Below, piece by piece: positions 21,686 to 32,599 of a stretch of DNA of 64,000 nucleotides. Made by a program: the position numbers and the translations under genes. Source of the stretch: Fragum whitleyi (lineage: Eukaryota > Mollusca > Bivalvia > Cardiida > Cardiidae); NCBI GenBank assembly GCA_948146395.1, contig OX411554.1:41677869-41741868 (forward strand). Reading direction: 5' to 3'. Within the stretch, counting starts at the first letter, position 1. Each line of letters begins with the position of its first letter. The notes beneath the pieces were generated by a model. The model saw nothing but the letters and a program-made list of their open reading frames with translations, made no database searches and was not told the origin of the DNA.

Positions 21686-24600
21686 ACAAGAGGCCCAAGA
21701 GGGCCTGTATCGCTCCACTGGCTTTAACATCATTAGACTTGCATTAAATGAATCTTTCTTTGAATGAAAACAACACTTTGAAATCTCTTAAGACCTATTT
21801 TATATTAATCAACTGGGTATGGCTCACATTGCACCAAAATTCTCAAGTTTCATTGAAATTGGCCCAACCTTCATCAGGAGATGTAGTTCAAAGATTTCGG
21901 GCTCAAAATAAGCCACACCCTGACATGCCAATATTTAAGGGCTAATTAATATTTCGCATACAATTTTTGAAAAGGGTCACAGAAGAAACATTCTGGTAAA
22001 ATTTCATTGAAATCAGCCCAGTGATTCAGGAGGAGATGTCCTTCAAAGAATTCAGGCTCAAAATTAGCCCCACCCTTCCACACCCATATTTAACGGCCAA
22101 TCATAATTTTGAGAGCAACTTTTGGAAAGGATCTCCCCAGGAACATTCTGGTAAAGTTTCATTGAAATCGGCCCAATGGTTCAGGAGGAAATGTCGTTCA
22201 AAGATTTCGGGCTCAGATAAGCCCCGCCCTGCCACGCCCATATTTGGGGGCCAATCAAAATTTCAGGAACAATTTTTGAAAAGGGTTACCCCAGGAACAT
22301 TTTGGTAAAGTTTGGTTGAAATCGGCCCAGTGGTTCAGGAGGAGATGTCATTCAAAGATTTTGGGCTCAAAATAAGCCCCGCCCTGCCACGCCCATATTT
22401 GGGGGGGTCAATCAAAATTTCTTGAACAATTTAGGTAAAGGGTCACCCCAGGAACATTTTGGTAAAGTTTGGTTGAAATCGGCCCAGTGGTTCAGGAGGA
22501 GATGTCATTCAAAGATTTTGGGCTCAAAATAAGCCCCGCCCTGCCACGCCCATATTTGGGGGTCAATCAAAATTTCTTGAACAATTTAGGTAAAGGGTCA
22601 CCCAAGGAACATCCATGCCAAGTTTCATTGAAATTGGCCCAACGGTTTGGGAGGAGAAGATTTTTAAAGATTTCAAAGTGAAACAAGAGGGCCATAGTGG
22701 CCCTTAATCGCTCACCTGAATGAACTGTCGAAAATAGTTTAAAGTAGATTTAGAAAGGATGAAGAATTCTTACCAAATTTCAGATCGATTGGGCAAAAAT
22801 GATGCCTCTACACTGCTTACAAGGTTTTTCTAAGATTTAACCCCGTGACCTCATTTTTGACCCCACTTGACCCAATTTCAAAATTGACCTACATTTCATC
22901 AAGATGATCATTCTGACCAAATTTCAGGTTGATTGGGCAAAAAATATGGCTTCTAGAGTGTCTACAAGGTTTTTCTAAAATTTGACCCCGTGACCTCATT
23001 TTTGACCCCACTTGACCCAATTTCGAACTTGTCCGAGATTTTATTAAGATGATCATTCTGACCAAATTTCAGGCTGATTGGGCAAAAAATGTGGCCTCTA
23101 GAGTGTCTACAAGGTTTTTCTAAGAATTGACCCTGTGACCTCATTTTTGACCAAGCTTGACCCAATTTCGAACTTGTCCGAGATAAGACAATCATTCTGA
23201 CCAAATTTCAGGCTGATTGGGCACAAAATATGGCTTCTAGAGTGTCTACAAGGTTTTTCTATGATTTGACCCCGTGACCTCACTTTTGACCCCACTTGAC
23301 CCAATTTCGAACTTGTCCGAGATTTTATCAAGATGATCATTCTGACCAAATTTCAGGTTGATTGGGCAAAAAATGTGGCCTCTAGAGTGTCTACAAGGTT
23401 TTTCTAAAATTTGACCCCGTGACCTCATTTTTGACCCCACTTGACCCAATTTCGAACTTGTCCGAGATTTCATCAAGATGATCATTCTGACCAAATTTCA
23501 GGTTGATTGGGCAAAAAATGTGGCCTCTAGAGTGTCTACAAGGTTTTTCTAAGAATTGACCCTGTGACCTCATTTTTGACCCCACTTGACCCAATTTCAA
23601 ACTTGTCCGAGAGATTTTATCAAGATGATCATTCTGACCGAATTTCAGGTTGATTGGGCAAAAAATATGGCTTCTAGAGTGTCTACAAGGTTTTTCTAAA
23701 ATTTGACCCCATGATTCATTTTTGACCCCACTTGACCCAATTTCGAACTTGTCCGAGATTTTATCAAGATGATCATTCTGACCAAATTTCAGGTTGATTG
23801 GGCAAAAAAAATGGCCTCTAGAGTGTCTACAAGGTTTTTCTTAGAATTGACCCTGTGACCTCATTTTTGACCCCACTTGACCCAATTACGAACTTATCCG
23901 AGATTTCATCAAGACAATCATTCTGACCAAATTTTAGGTTGATTGGGCACAAAATATGGCTTCTAGAGTGTCTACAAGGTTTTTCTATGATTTGACCCCG
24001 TGATCTCATTTTTGACCCCACTTGACCCAATTTCAAACTTGTCCGAGATTTCATCAAGATGATCATTCTGACCAAATTTCAGGCTGATTGGGCAAAAAAT
24101 GTGGCCTCTAGAGTGTCTACAAGGTTTTTCTAAGAATTGACCCTGTGACCTCATTTTTGACCCAGCTTGACCCAATTTCTAACTTGTACGAGATTTTATC
24201 AAGACAATCATTCTGACCGAATTTCAGGTTGATTGGGCAAAAAATATGGCTTCTAGAGTGTCTACAAGGTTTTTCTAAGATTTGACCCCGTGACCTCATT
24301 ATTGACCCCACTTGACCCAATTTTGAACTTGTCCGAGATTTCATCAAGATGATCATTCTGACCAAATTTCAGGTTGATTGGGCAAAAAATATTGCTTCTA
24401 GAGTGTCTACAAGGTTTTTCTAAGATTTGACCCCGTGACCTAATTTTTGACCCCACTTGACCCAATTTCGAACTTGTCCGAGATTTCATCAAGACAATCA
24501 TTCTGGGCAAAAAAGGTAAATGTTGACGACACACGACACACGATACACGACGCACGACGGACATCACGCGACCACAAAAGCTCACCTTGAGCACTTCGTG

Positions 24601-24836
24601 CTCAGGTGAGCTAAAAATGCCACGCCCATATTTGGGGGTCAATCAAAATATATTTAACAATTTTAGAAGAGGGTCACCCAAGAAACATTTCTACCAAGTT
24701 TCATCAAATCTGCCCATAGGTTTTGGAGGAGAAGATGTTTAAAGAAAAAGTTTACGCACGGACACACGAATGCACGAACGCACGACGGACACACCGCCAT
24801 GACATTAGCTCGCTGGCCTTCGACAAGTGGAGCTAA
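21686..24836 (+). mobile_element. HL-B copy 2, interrupted by HL-M
   Basis: Left part 21686-22681: ACAAG, hairpin AGGCCC/GGGCCT, GCTCCACTGG and about six core units of roughly 150 bp. Right part 24615-24836: last core unit, a GACACACGAATGCACG tract, hairpin and GTGGAGCTAA. The 3' hairpin is weakened (GGCCTTCGACAAG). HL-M lies between the two parts. Confidence 0.72.
22682..24614 (+). mobile_element. HL-M, 145-bp tandem element nested in HL-B
   Basis: Starts AACAAG with hairpin AGGGCCA/TGGCCCT and GCTCACCTGAA. About twelve units of 145 bp follow, marked by TCTAGAGTGTCTACAAGG near 22952, 23097, 23236, 23381, 23526, 23673, 23817, 23962, 24107, 24252 and 24397. After an ACACGACGCACGACGG tract come the hairpin TTGAGCACTTCGTGCTCA and GGTGAGCTAA. 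Two unit types (ATGGCTTC and GTGGCCTC) largely alternate. The minus-strand frames of about 80 codons are tandem-repeat artefacts. Confidence 0.78.
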
Positions 24837-25340
24837 AAATGAGACAAAATGTGAAATTTCTAGGACATATTTTCGTAAAGCACGTCAGTAAAGCGCGTCG
24901 TTTTGCACGTGATTGCTATGCAACGTTCATTGTGACGTCATTAATTTCACCCCGCATAGATGATGTCATATAGGTTGAAATGCACAAAAGCAGGGTATGT
25001 GTATTTGATAATTTCACTACTTTTGCGGTGAGATTATCATGTGATAATCTACCGTTATTTCTCGATAAACCACCAAAAAGCATTAAAGAATATAAAATTA
25101 ATTGAAAACTTTTTAGAGTATGTCAATGAAATCTATGACCAAAGAAATTTTAATGCATACAGATTACAGATTACAATATCCAGATGGTGAAATTCGGATC
25201 ATTTATTTAAATTTTGAAGTATATTAATACCCTGGGGAGTTTTAATATGATTTATTCATCTCTTTGTATAAAATCCATCCCAATATAATTGAGATCAAAG
25301 AATTTTCTCCAAAGTCTGAAATGTTAGATTTGTAAGTATC
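24837..25340. other. Unassigned sequence
   Basis: Contains CpG-bearing words unlike the surrounding AT-rich repeats (AAAGCGCGTCG, CACGTGA, GTGACGTCAT at about 24930-24940). No frame or terminal repeat recognised. It may be an unrecognised DNA element. Confidence 0.35.
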
Positions 25341-25344
25341 CAAT

Positions 25345-25895
25345 TTAAACCTTCCCTCATACTTTTCATGTCATGATCCTGCTGTACACAAAGATTTGGC
25401 AGACAGAATAGACTAAGATCAGCTTGCACAGACATGTAGTCTGATTTAAGCCTACACCATTTGATTTCTACTAACCGTATTTCCTCTAATAATAGCACCC
25501 TCCCTAATAGAAGCACTCCTACATTTTTTCAGTAAGAAAACCCACTTCAAATTCCTAAATTTTAGGAACTTTCTGAGACTTCTAATTTGAGACGAATTTC
25601 CTCTGAACAATTATTTATATGATTGATTAGAGGAAATTCACCTCAAATTAAAGGCAAATGGGCCACAAAGACATCAATTTTAATGATTTTTTAAATCAGA
25701 AAATGCATACGAAATAAAAGCTCCAGGACCATGTTATGCATAGCTCCTAGGAGTGTTTATTAGGAGAAATATAGTAAATATTTTGGGTACAATTTAAGCC
25801 AAACTGTTAAAAATATCTTGAAAATTGGCAATATTTTCAAATAAATTTTAAACTGAGCAGGATAAATGTTAAACGAGTTTCTGGAAAAAATAGGA
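25345..25895. mobile_element. MITE-C-related element split by MITE-E
   Basis: Left part holds CATGTCATGATCCTGCTG and GACTAAGATCAGC. Right part ends GAGCAGGATAAATGTTAA. MITE-E copy 1 lies between. Confidence 0.45.
25475..25774. mobile_element. MITE-E copy 1
   Basis: Terminal repeats CCGTATTTCCTCTAATAATA and the complement CTATATTTCTCCTAATAAAC. Inner palindrome AGAGGAAATTCACCTCAAATT with GAGACGAATTTCCTCTG. TA flanks fit a TA target. Four well-preserved copies (25475, 26598, 30964, 39145) share one orientation. Confidence 0.7.
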
Positions 25896-26334
25896 ATAGG
25901 CATGACAAGGGTATACTAAAGGTGCAGAGAAGAGAAAATGTTGAGTCATAAAATTAATATCTTAAGTTGTCTATTTTGTTATCTATTATAAATCTAATTC
26001 ATGTCATAAAGCGTAAAATGACTTACAATTGCCGATAAAGAACAAACAAACCCCGGGTTGGTATACATAATAATCCAGAAGAAGTTTAAACACAAATGGA
26101 TTTCGTTTTCAATAAAGTGATTATAAACAAATTGATCGCTATTTAAACAATCCATTGTCCCCCTCAAACGGAGTACACATTTAACCAGTTAAGTCCGTCT
26201 TTTGACAACTTTATAGCGGCCCATTGGCAAAATCTTGACTTTTTACCATTAACCCTACACTGACACCCCTGGCTAAAATTTGACAGTTTGAAAACAGTCA
26301 GGACAAATCTCAATCATCTTTCTAATAGTTTGTT
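25896..26334. other. Unassigned sequence
   Basis: No repeat ends recognised. A minus-strand GTAAGT hexamer near 26030 follows a short open stretch without a known motif or paired acceptor; not called as an exon. Confidence 0.35.
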
Positions 26335-26470
26335 TTGGGTTTACCATCTCTTTTAACAAGTAGCAGCTGGAGAACCTAACAATGGATTCCTGGTATTTCT
26401 CCCACCTGTAGTACAATTTTATTCTCTCCGCAGCCTCAAGCTGTTAATTCCAAACTGGTTTAGTGGGATA
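26335..26470 (-). mobile_element. Truncated SINE (family 1)
   Basis: Body only: GGAGAACCTAACAATGGATT and CTGGTATTTCTCCCACC. The tRNA head is missing. Confidence 0.6.
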
Positions 26471-26479
26471 CAATTGTTG

Positions 26480-26970
26480 CATTTGTTTGTTTTAATTGGG
26501 TTCCAGATGCTGCTTTCAACAATCTTTCTGTCATAGGGCAATGGAGAGGGAACCTAACTATTGAGTCCCGGTATTCCTCACACCAGTAAAACAATTACTG
26601 TATTTCCTCTAATAAAAGCGTCTCCCTAATAGTAACACCTCTGCATTTTTTATTTCTTCAAAAGACTAAATTTTAGAAACTTTTTGAGACTTCTTCTTTA
26701 ATTTGAGATCAATTTCCTCCTAATAATCTTTTATATGATTGTTTAGAGGCAATTCACCTCAATGAAAGGAAAAAGGGCCTAAGAGCAAGTTTAATGATAT
26801 TTTTAAATCAGAAAATGCATACTAAATAAAAGCTTGATGACCAATGTTATGTATAGCTCCCATAGTATTTATTAGGAGAAATACGGTACATTTCATCATA
26901 GCCTCCCGCTGCTATAACACATAAGTCTATGATTTACAGTCCTTTTGGAGACAAAATAGACTGAAAGGAT
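26480..26970 (-). mobile_element. SINE (family 1) split by MITE-E copy 2
   Basis: Body at 26480-26597 (GCTGCTTTCAACAATC, CACACCAGTAAAAC) resumes at 26887 (TCATAGCCTCCCGCTGC) through the GACTGAAAGGATGAGTGCC segment next to the head. The tRNA head is truncated at about 26970. Confidence 0.65.
26598..26886. mobile_element. MITE-E copy 2, TA duplication
   Basis: CTGTATTTCCTCTAATAAA at the left and the complement of CCGTATTTCTCCTAATAAA at the right, flanked by TA at 26596-26597 and 26887-26888. The host SINE reads through once it is removed. Confidence 0.78.
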
Positions 26971-27319
26971 GAGTGCCATTGATCAAATTGCTACAAATAG
27001 AGAGGGCAATATGGATTGAAATGCTAAAGGAATATAATCAAATGTCAAATTCATTATCTCTCGAATCCCACAACAGAAAAAATATTCTCTCTGTTGTTCA
27101 ATACTCAGGAGAAATTAGAAATACTTATCACACAAAAACAAAGCTAATAGGATTGGCTCATATTGGATGAGAGTTCCAGGCACATAACTACTGATTTAAC
27201 CATTCATGTTGAAACCTCTAATATTCCTGCTTTGGTAAGAGTTATAGACTAAGATCAGCCTGAAAATATGAGCATTGTCTGAACTTTTCAAAGTGTCTAT
27301 ACCATCTGCCTAGAATTCA
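26971..27319. other. Unassigned, with MITE-C fragment
   Basis: AATATTCCTGCTTTGGTAAG and GACTAAGATCAGCCTG near 27220-27270 belong to the MITE-C group. No ends recognised. Confidence 0.4.
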
Positions 27320-27427
27320 GGATGACGAAATGGTGCAAACTATTTGGCAATTTTACCTTGCTTTGCACACAAGTGTATGTGCAAAGCGGGGTATAATTGA
27401 CAAACATTTTGCACCCTTTTGCCATCC
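27320..27427. mobile_element. Palindromic MITE-N
   Basis: A foldback of 108 bp. Left arm GGATGACGAAATGGTGCAAA ... TTGCTTTGCACA pairs with the right arm TGTGCAAAGCGGGGT ... TTTTGCACCC ... CCATCC over about 50 bp with some mismatches. The centre is CAAGTGTA. Confidence 0.72.
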
Positions 27428-27843
27428 TTTATGCAAGACTGATTTCACAGGTATTAGCTAGAGCAAGGGGCCCTATAAGAGTTTTAACAGTATCCTATTC
27501 ATACAACATAATTATAGTCCAACTGGTCTAGTAGACATTAAATGATCTTAACCCTTGTCATGCTGTTTTGTTGTTTTTTCTTCTTTTTATTTATGACTTG
27601 AAATTAAATCTAAGTACTAAATTTTGTGAGTGGGTATTCATTTTGAATTATTAATTTTTAAACTTATGGGGGGTTGAAAACAAAAATCGGGTGGTAAAGA
27701 CTTAAGGATCAAGCTGCACATTATTACAAATTAATCTTTTAGGCATACCTACTGCAAAAGCAAGAATATCACAGGATCACCATCACAAGGTGATTACATC
27801 AGAGCACATTACGAAAGTATGAAATAGAAATAAATCCTCTTTC
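27428..27843. other. Unassigned, with a MITE-C left end
   Basis: TTAACCCTTGTCATGCTG at about 27549 is a MITE-C terminus, but the rest of the element is not recognisable. Remaining sequence unassigned. Confidence 0.4.
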
Positions 27844-27930
27844 AAACAAGATGTGTTTGTGAAACATGAATGCCCCCGTAACAGCGATCTCTCGATAAGG
27901 CAAAGGTTAAGTTTTCAGACAGACGGACAG

Positions 27931-27976
<46 letters not shown>

Positions 27977-28025
27977 GGACATGAGTAAAACAATATGCCC
28001 CCGATCTCTCGATACGGGGGCATAA
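27844..28025 (+). mobile_element. HL-P copy 1 (short, GACA microsatellite core)
   Basis: Starts AACAAG with hairpin ATGTGTTTGTGAAACAT and left inverted repeat ATGCCCCCG. A (GACA)n/(GACG)n tract (27915-27980) follows, then the hairpin GCCCCCGATCTCTCGATACG and GGGGGCATAA. The order of parts matches the larger HL families without the tandem core. Confidence 0.65.
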
Positions 28026-28450
28026 AAATGTTGTTGATGAATGATCATAACATTTTAACTACAGCTTATTCAAGCTGTAGTTTAGATGTTTTGATTATTC
28101 ACCAACGCTCAAATCATAGAAATGGGGGGCAGATACAGAATATTCATCTTAAATCACAATCTAAATATTGCCTTTATCCTATATATGTTCTATGTTGGTC
28201 CCCTTCTGAGGGCGTATAAATTTCAAAACCTGTGTTAAGCAATTTAGTATTTTAAAAGCACTTACCTTAAATATAAGAATTTGAATCATATCCATTATCT
28301 TTGGGGGTCAAATATCAAGTCAAACAGAGATCTACAATTTAATCAAACAAGTCTACCAGCGAATTGACACCTATTTATAATCAATATCCCGCGATTGATC
28401 TAAACACAAACTTTTTAGCCGGTCTAAATCCAATATTTGTGCAGATCACA
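28026..28450. other. Unassigned sequence
   Basis: Small hairpin ACAGCTTATTCAAGCTGTAG at about 28063. Nothing else recognised. Confidence 0.35.
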
Positions 28451-28527
28451 ATAACAAAGAAGAAATTACAGACACATAATTTTAACCCAAGACAAGTACG
28501 TAATTGGATTTTTCAGCCAGTGTACTA

Positions 28528-28659
28528 TTGATTGAATGGAGTTTTATGCTGCTTTCAAAATTTTTGCAGTTATATTGCGGCGGCTGGAGCACCTAACAAT
28601 GGTTTGCTGGTATTTCTCTCACCAGTTCAACCACCACATTCTTTCCTAGCCTCCAGCCG
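28528..28659 (-). mobile_element. 5'-truncated SINE with perfect 12-bp TSD
   Basis: Only the 3' half of the SINE body is present, ending at CCTAGCCTCCAGCC. GCCAGTGTACTA flanks it at 28516-28527 and 28660-28671. The loss of the tRNA head is therefore original to the insertion, not a later deletion. Confidence 0.82.
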
Positions 28660-29165
28660 GCCAGTGTACTAAGACAAATAGTTCATGTAAGCACCTACCA
28701 ACAATATGATGGGCTTATTAAAATTTCTTGTACATTCTCAAAGATTTCAAACAAAATATACAAAACCATTGAACTGTACATTTAACTAAAACACTCATTA
28801 TTTCAATATTTTGGCAAAAATATGCAAAATTTTGAAATACTGAATGTTTTAAATTGTTTATTCTATTCCCTTCAGATAAATTGTGCTATTGAACAATAGT
28901 TTGTATGTCAATGAACATGCATTAGCTCTGCAATTAACCCAATATAATTTTGTCACACATGCATGTGCTCATACCCACACTCGTATACCTCTACCTGAAG
29001 AGAAAATAAACCATTTCCTCATAATCCAACTACCGTATTTCCTCTTATAATAGCCTCCTAGTGGCTCATATGAGTGAATCATATCATATGGCGAATCAAA
29101 AATTTCTTGTACATTCTCAAAGATATTCTAACAGTAAATACAAAACCATTGAACTGTTCATTTAA

Positions 29166-30212
29166 CTACAAGGGGACCAAGATGGTCCTAGATCGCTCAC
29201 CTGAGTCTCTTTGACCCCTAGGACATCACATTAAATTTAGATAGGCAGATGTCAAAAAGAAGATAATTGCCTAAGATCAATACCATGGAATGTTTTCAGC
29301 TAAGAGCAAGACAGATATGCCTTTTTGCTCTTTGATTCTATGTAAAAAAGGATGCACCCGGCTGGACCCCAAATGTGACCCAGGGGTCTTGATATGAACA
29401 AACTTGGAAGAGGTCCATAAGATGATGCCACATACTAAATATGAAAGCTGTCTGCCTTCTGGTTTCAGAGAAGAAGATTTTTGAAGGTTTTCCTATTTTC
29501 ACCCATCGTGCTCAGATGGGCTAAAAGGGATGAGCCCCGGTGGAGCCCAAATATGACCCAAGGGTCTTGATATGAACAAACTTGGTAGGGGCCCACTAGA
29601 TGATGCTTTATACAAAATATGAAAGCAGTGTGCCCATTAGTTTTGATTAAAGAAGATTTTAAAAGATTTTCGCTCTTTGATTCTATGTAAAAAGGGTTGC
29701 ACCTGGGTGGAGCCCAAATATGATCCTAGGGTCTTGATATGAACAAACTTAGGTCCACTAGATGATGCTACATACTAAATATGAAAGCTGTCTGCCTTCT
29801 GGTTTTAGAGAAGAAGATTTTTGAAGATTTTCATGTTTTTACCCTTCGTGCTCATAAGAGATAAAGGGATGCACCCGTGCAAAGCCCAAATATGACCCAA
29901 GGGTCTTGATATGTACAAACTTGGTAGAGGACCACAAGATAATGCTACATACCAAATATGAAAGCTGTCTGCCTTCTGGTTTCAGAGAAGAAGATTTTTA
30001 AAGATTTTCATATTTTCACCCTTTTTGTTAAGGGTAAAGGGAAAGTTAAGGGTGGATTTCATTTATTTGAACAACTTTGGTAGAAATTGACCCAAGGAAG
30101 ATCCCTGCCAAGTTTCATCAAGATTGGCCCACTGGTTTAGGAGGAGGAGATGTTTAAAGAAATCGTGGTCGACGGACAATGCATGACTGACGACGGACGA
30201 CGGACATTCTAC
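29166..30212 (+). mobile_element. HL-C copy 3, 3'-truncated
   Basis: Starts ACAAGGGGACCA with TGGTCCT and GCTCACCTGAG. About six core units follow, ending in a GACGACGGACG tract at 30190-30212. The 3' hairpin and CTAA are missing, as in copy 1. Confidence 0.7.
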
Positions 30213-30672
30213 ATTCACAAAATATGCCACAATATTGAAATACTGATCATTTTTTATTAAAGTATTACTCTATACGGGTATTGCCTTTCAGAGTAATTTT
30301 GTGACATTGTACTATAGTTTGTAAGTCTATGAACATGCATTAATTAACTCTACAATTAACCCATTCCAATATAATCACAATTTGGCTCCGACCCCTCCAT
30401 CTGAAGAAAAAAGCTTACAACAAACCCATAATTTTAACAAGTTGAGAATGTTATTGGATTTTCAATCACAGTGTAGCAAGACATTGGGTAGTTCTTTTAA
30501 GAACTTACAAACAACATAGTGGCAAATATACAAAAGGGACATAAAAATATTTTCTTTAATCACAAAAGCTTATTAAGAAATTGAGCAGTAAGTATAAAAT
30601 ATTTATCCTTACTAGTAAGTCTAGGCACTTGTAACTTTTTCAAAATTAACCAATTTCCTCATAATCCAACTA

Positions 30673-30959
30673 CAGTCAATCTTGCTCGAGCGACCACATC
30701 TATTAAGCGACCATTTTTATTAAACGACCGTTTTCAAAATTCCCTTCTTCAAATCAAAATATCCTAAAAAGTAGGTTTTGTTGGTCTAAAATTATTGAAG
30801 ATGAATCCTATGTTGTGAAAACTCGACAGAATCGTCTCATTGAGACGATTCTTTTGAGTTATAATAACACAGGATAGACAATAATATGCATATAAATTTT
30901 TTTTTAAACGACCGCGTTTTGGTGGTCCCTGTAGTGGTCGCTTAATACAAGTTTGACTG
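30673..30959. mobile_element. MITE-Q (CAGTCAA ends, TA duplication)
   Basis: Termini CAGTCAATCTTGCTCGAGCG and, complemented, CAGTCAAACTTGTATTAAGC. Subterminal AAGCGACCA/TGGTCGCTT words occur on both sides. TA lies at 30671-30672 and 30960-30961. The form fits a mariner-like MITE. It contains a U-type palindrome and interrupts the left end of MITE-E copy 3. Confidence 0.72.
30803..30876. repeat. U-type palindrome nested in MITE-Q
   Basis: CCTATGTTGTG ... AACACAGGATAG form outer arms. AGAATCGTCTCA and TGAGACGATTCT form a perfect 12-bp inner stem. Confidence 0.6.
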
Positions 30960-30963
30960 TATA

Positions 30964-31266
30964 GTATTTCCTCTTACAATTGTGCCCTCCCTTATAATAG
31001 CACCCTTACATTTTTTACTAAAAAACTCACTTCAAATGCCTTAATTTTAGGAACTTTTTGAGGCTTGTTCTTTAATTTGAGATGAATTTCCTCTAAACAA
31101 TCATTCATATGATTGTTTAGAGGAAATTCACCTCAAATTAAAGGGGAAAAGGGCCTAAGAGACATCAATTAAATGATTTTTTAAATCAGAAAATGCCTAC
31201 AAAATAAAGGCTTCCTGACCATGTTATGCATAGCTCCTGGGAGGGTTTACTAGGAGTAATACAGTA
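30964..31266. mobile_element. MITE-E copy 3
   Basis: GTATTTCCTCTTACAATTG at the left and GAGTAATACAGTA at the right, with the same inner palindrome as copy 1. Its left tip is displaced by MITE-Q. Confidence 0.68.
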
Positions 31267-31560
31267 AGTATATTTGATTTCCCAAATAAAAACCAGAGGA
31301 AAATGAAGCAATGAAGCAATTTTATTCATTATCCATTCAACGTTTCTTTCCCCTCAAAATAAATTTCAGATTTTTTTGTTGTTGTTGTTTTCAAATTTCC
31401 AACATCTTAAATTGTTTGCAACTTCTTTGAAAATTTGCAACTTCTTTGAAATTCAATCAATTTAAAATTATGTTTTAAAACTTTTATGAAAATGGGTTTA
31501 TTCCTATAGAAAATCTCTACATCATATTAAGGTCACCCTTACAAACATTAAACTGTTTTT
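31267..31560. other. Unassigned AT-rich sequence
   Basis: Contains TTGTTGTTGTTGTTTT (31375-31392) and a short repeated AACTTCTTTGAAA phrase (31419-31452). No element ends. Confidence 0.35.
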
Positions 31561-31848
31561 TCTAGATCTACAATACAAAATAACCAAACCGAGGACAAAA
31601 TGACAGGGCAACAATGACAAAAATCAATCAGAGCTGAAGAGATCTTGAGTGTAGCACTCCAAGTAATATCCTAATAATGAAAGTGTCCAACTTTAATCTA
31701 CATGGTAGTGTTAAAATGTTGTCTTCTCATCCAATTATAGGTTTTTTCCGTGTCAATAAAATTTGTATAAAGGGAAGTAACTCTTGAAGCACTGACATAG
31801 GTACAGATAAGAGCGGATAAAGCCATTCTTAAATCTTTATTTCTCAGT

Positions 31849-31923
31849 TAAACCCTATGTTGTTGGTACTCATTGAAATTGTCTCAAAGAACCAATTCCT
31901 AACAGTGTCAACAACATAGGTTT
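31849..31923. repeat. U-type palindrome
   Basis: AAACCCTATGTTGTTGG and CAACAACATAGGTTT form the arms of an imperfect foldback of about 75 bp. Confidence 0.6.
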
Positions 31924-32149
31924 GGTGCCATAAAAAGCTGTAACTGCCCTTTAACCATAAAAGGCAGTTACAACTGTTTCACGCTGAGCAATCAAACTGA
32001 TGTCTGTTTTGATTTTTCTTACTGGCTTTCTATTTAATGGTTTTCATTTATGAAAGAACAGATTAATTGATCAGGAAATTTCTTTGTTGATTATCACAAT
32101 CTGCAAAGCCCAAACCAACTGATTATCGATTATAATAGATTAACCCTTT

Positions 32150-32367
32150 GCTGTTTAATCCCTGCTTTTACGTGCCTGTGATTTTATGATTGAGAAAACA
32201 TTGTGAAAAAAGAAGAAATTGCTTCTGACAAGCAATTTCTTCTTTTTCCACACTATTTTCTACCCTACAGAATGGTTATTTTTCAAATTAAATCAACTTT
32301 AAATTTTCATCTGCAAAACCTTTGAATTTGGACAGGTCCAAAATTTTGTAAAACAGGAAAGTGTTAA
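32150..32367. mobile_element. MITE-B copy 3 (reverse orientation)
   Basis: TTAACCCTTTGCTG ... GGAAAGTGTTAA with TTAA at both ends. The central hairpin AAGAAGAAATTGCTTCTGAC / AAGCAATTTCTTCTT is intact. Inserted in hAT-like element V. Confidence 0.78.
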
Positions 32368-32599
32368 TCTGCCGATGCCCATCACTACTGACAGGTAAAT
32401 AAGCTCATGAGAAAGCTCTAAAATAAAGGGTGGGGTTTATCATGCCTTGTCATGCATTAAATATGGCTTTGATCAATACACAGCTTTGTAGTGGCTTGCT
32501 ACAGAGATAAATGGAGGTCATTTGATCCTTGTAAATAAACAAATACCAAATTGCTTTTCTTTTAACCCTTATCCAGATTAATATATTGTTTGTTTGAAA

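Larger units (their letters stand above)
28455..30690. repeat. Local tandem duplication, about 0.6-kb units, interrupted
   Basis: AAATTTCTTGTACATTCTCA...CAAAACCATTGAACTG at 28720-28790 recurs at 29098-29167. GAACATGCATTA...CTACAATTAACCC at 28912-28950 recurs at 30333-30372. ATAATCCAACTAC occurs at 29024 and 30661. A third partial unit begins near 30430. HL-C copy 3 sits in the second unit and a SINE in the first. Confidence 0.6.
31560..32391. mobile_element. hAT-like element V, copy 2, with two nested palindromes
   Basis: AGCACTCCAAGTAATATCCT, GGCAGTTACAACTG and CCAACTGATTATCGATTATA match copy 1 at 3842-4247. The right end is CTGCCGATGCCCATCACTA, the complement of a TAGTGATGGGCATCGGCAG hAT-style terminus. 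MITE-B copy 3 and a U palindrome are inserted in it. The left end is uncertain. Confidence 0.5.

Noticed and set aside
22682..24614. Regular 145-bp array considered as a CRISPR array
   Set aside because: Units are continuous without unique spacers, far longer than CRISPR repeats, and the setting is an animal intron.
22962..24642. Series of roughly 80-codon minus-strand frames with a shared KFGQND-type peptide
   Set aside because: Translation of the 145-bp HL-M tandem unit, not a protein family.
25980..26100. Minus-strand GTAAGT preceded by a short open stretch
   Set aside because: No recognisable protein motif and no paired acceptor; expected by chance in 64 kb.
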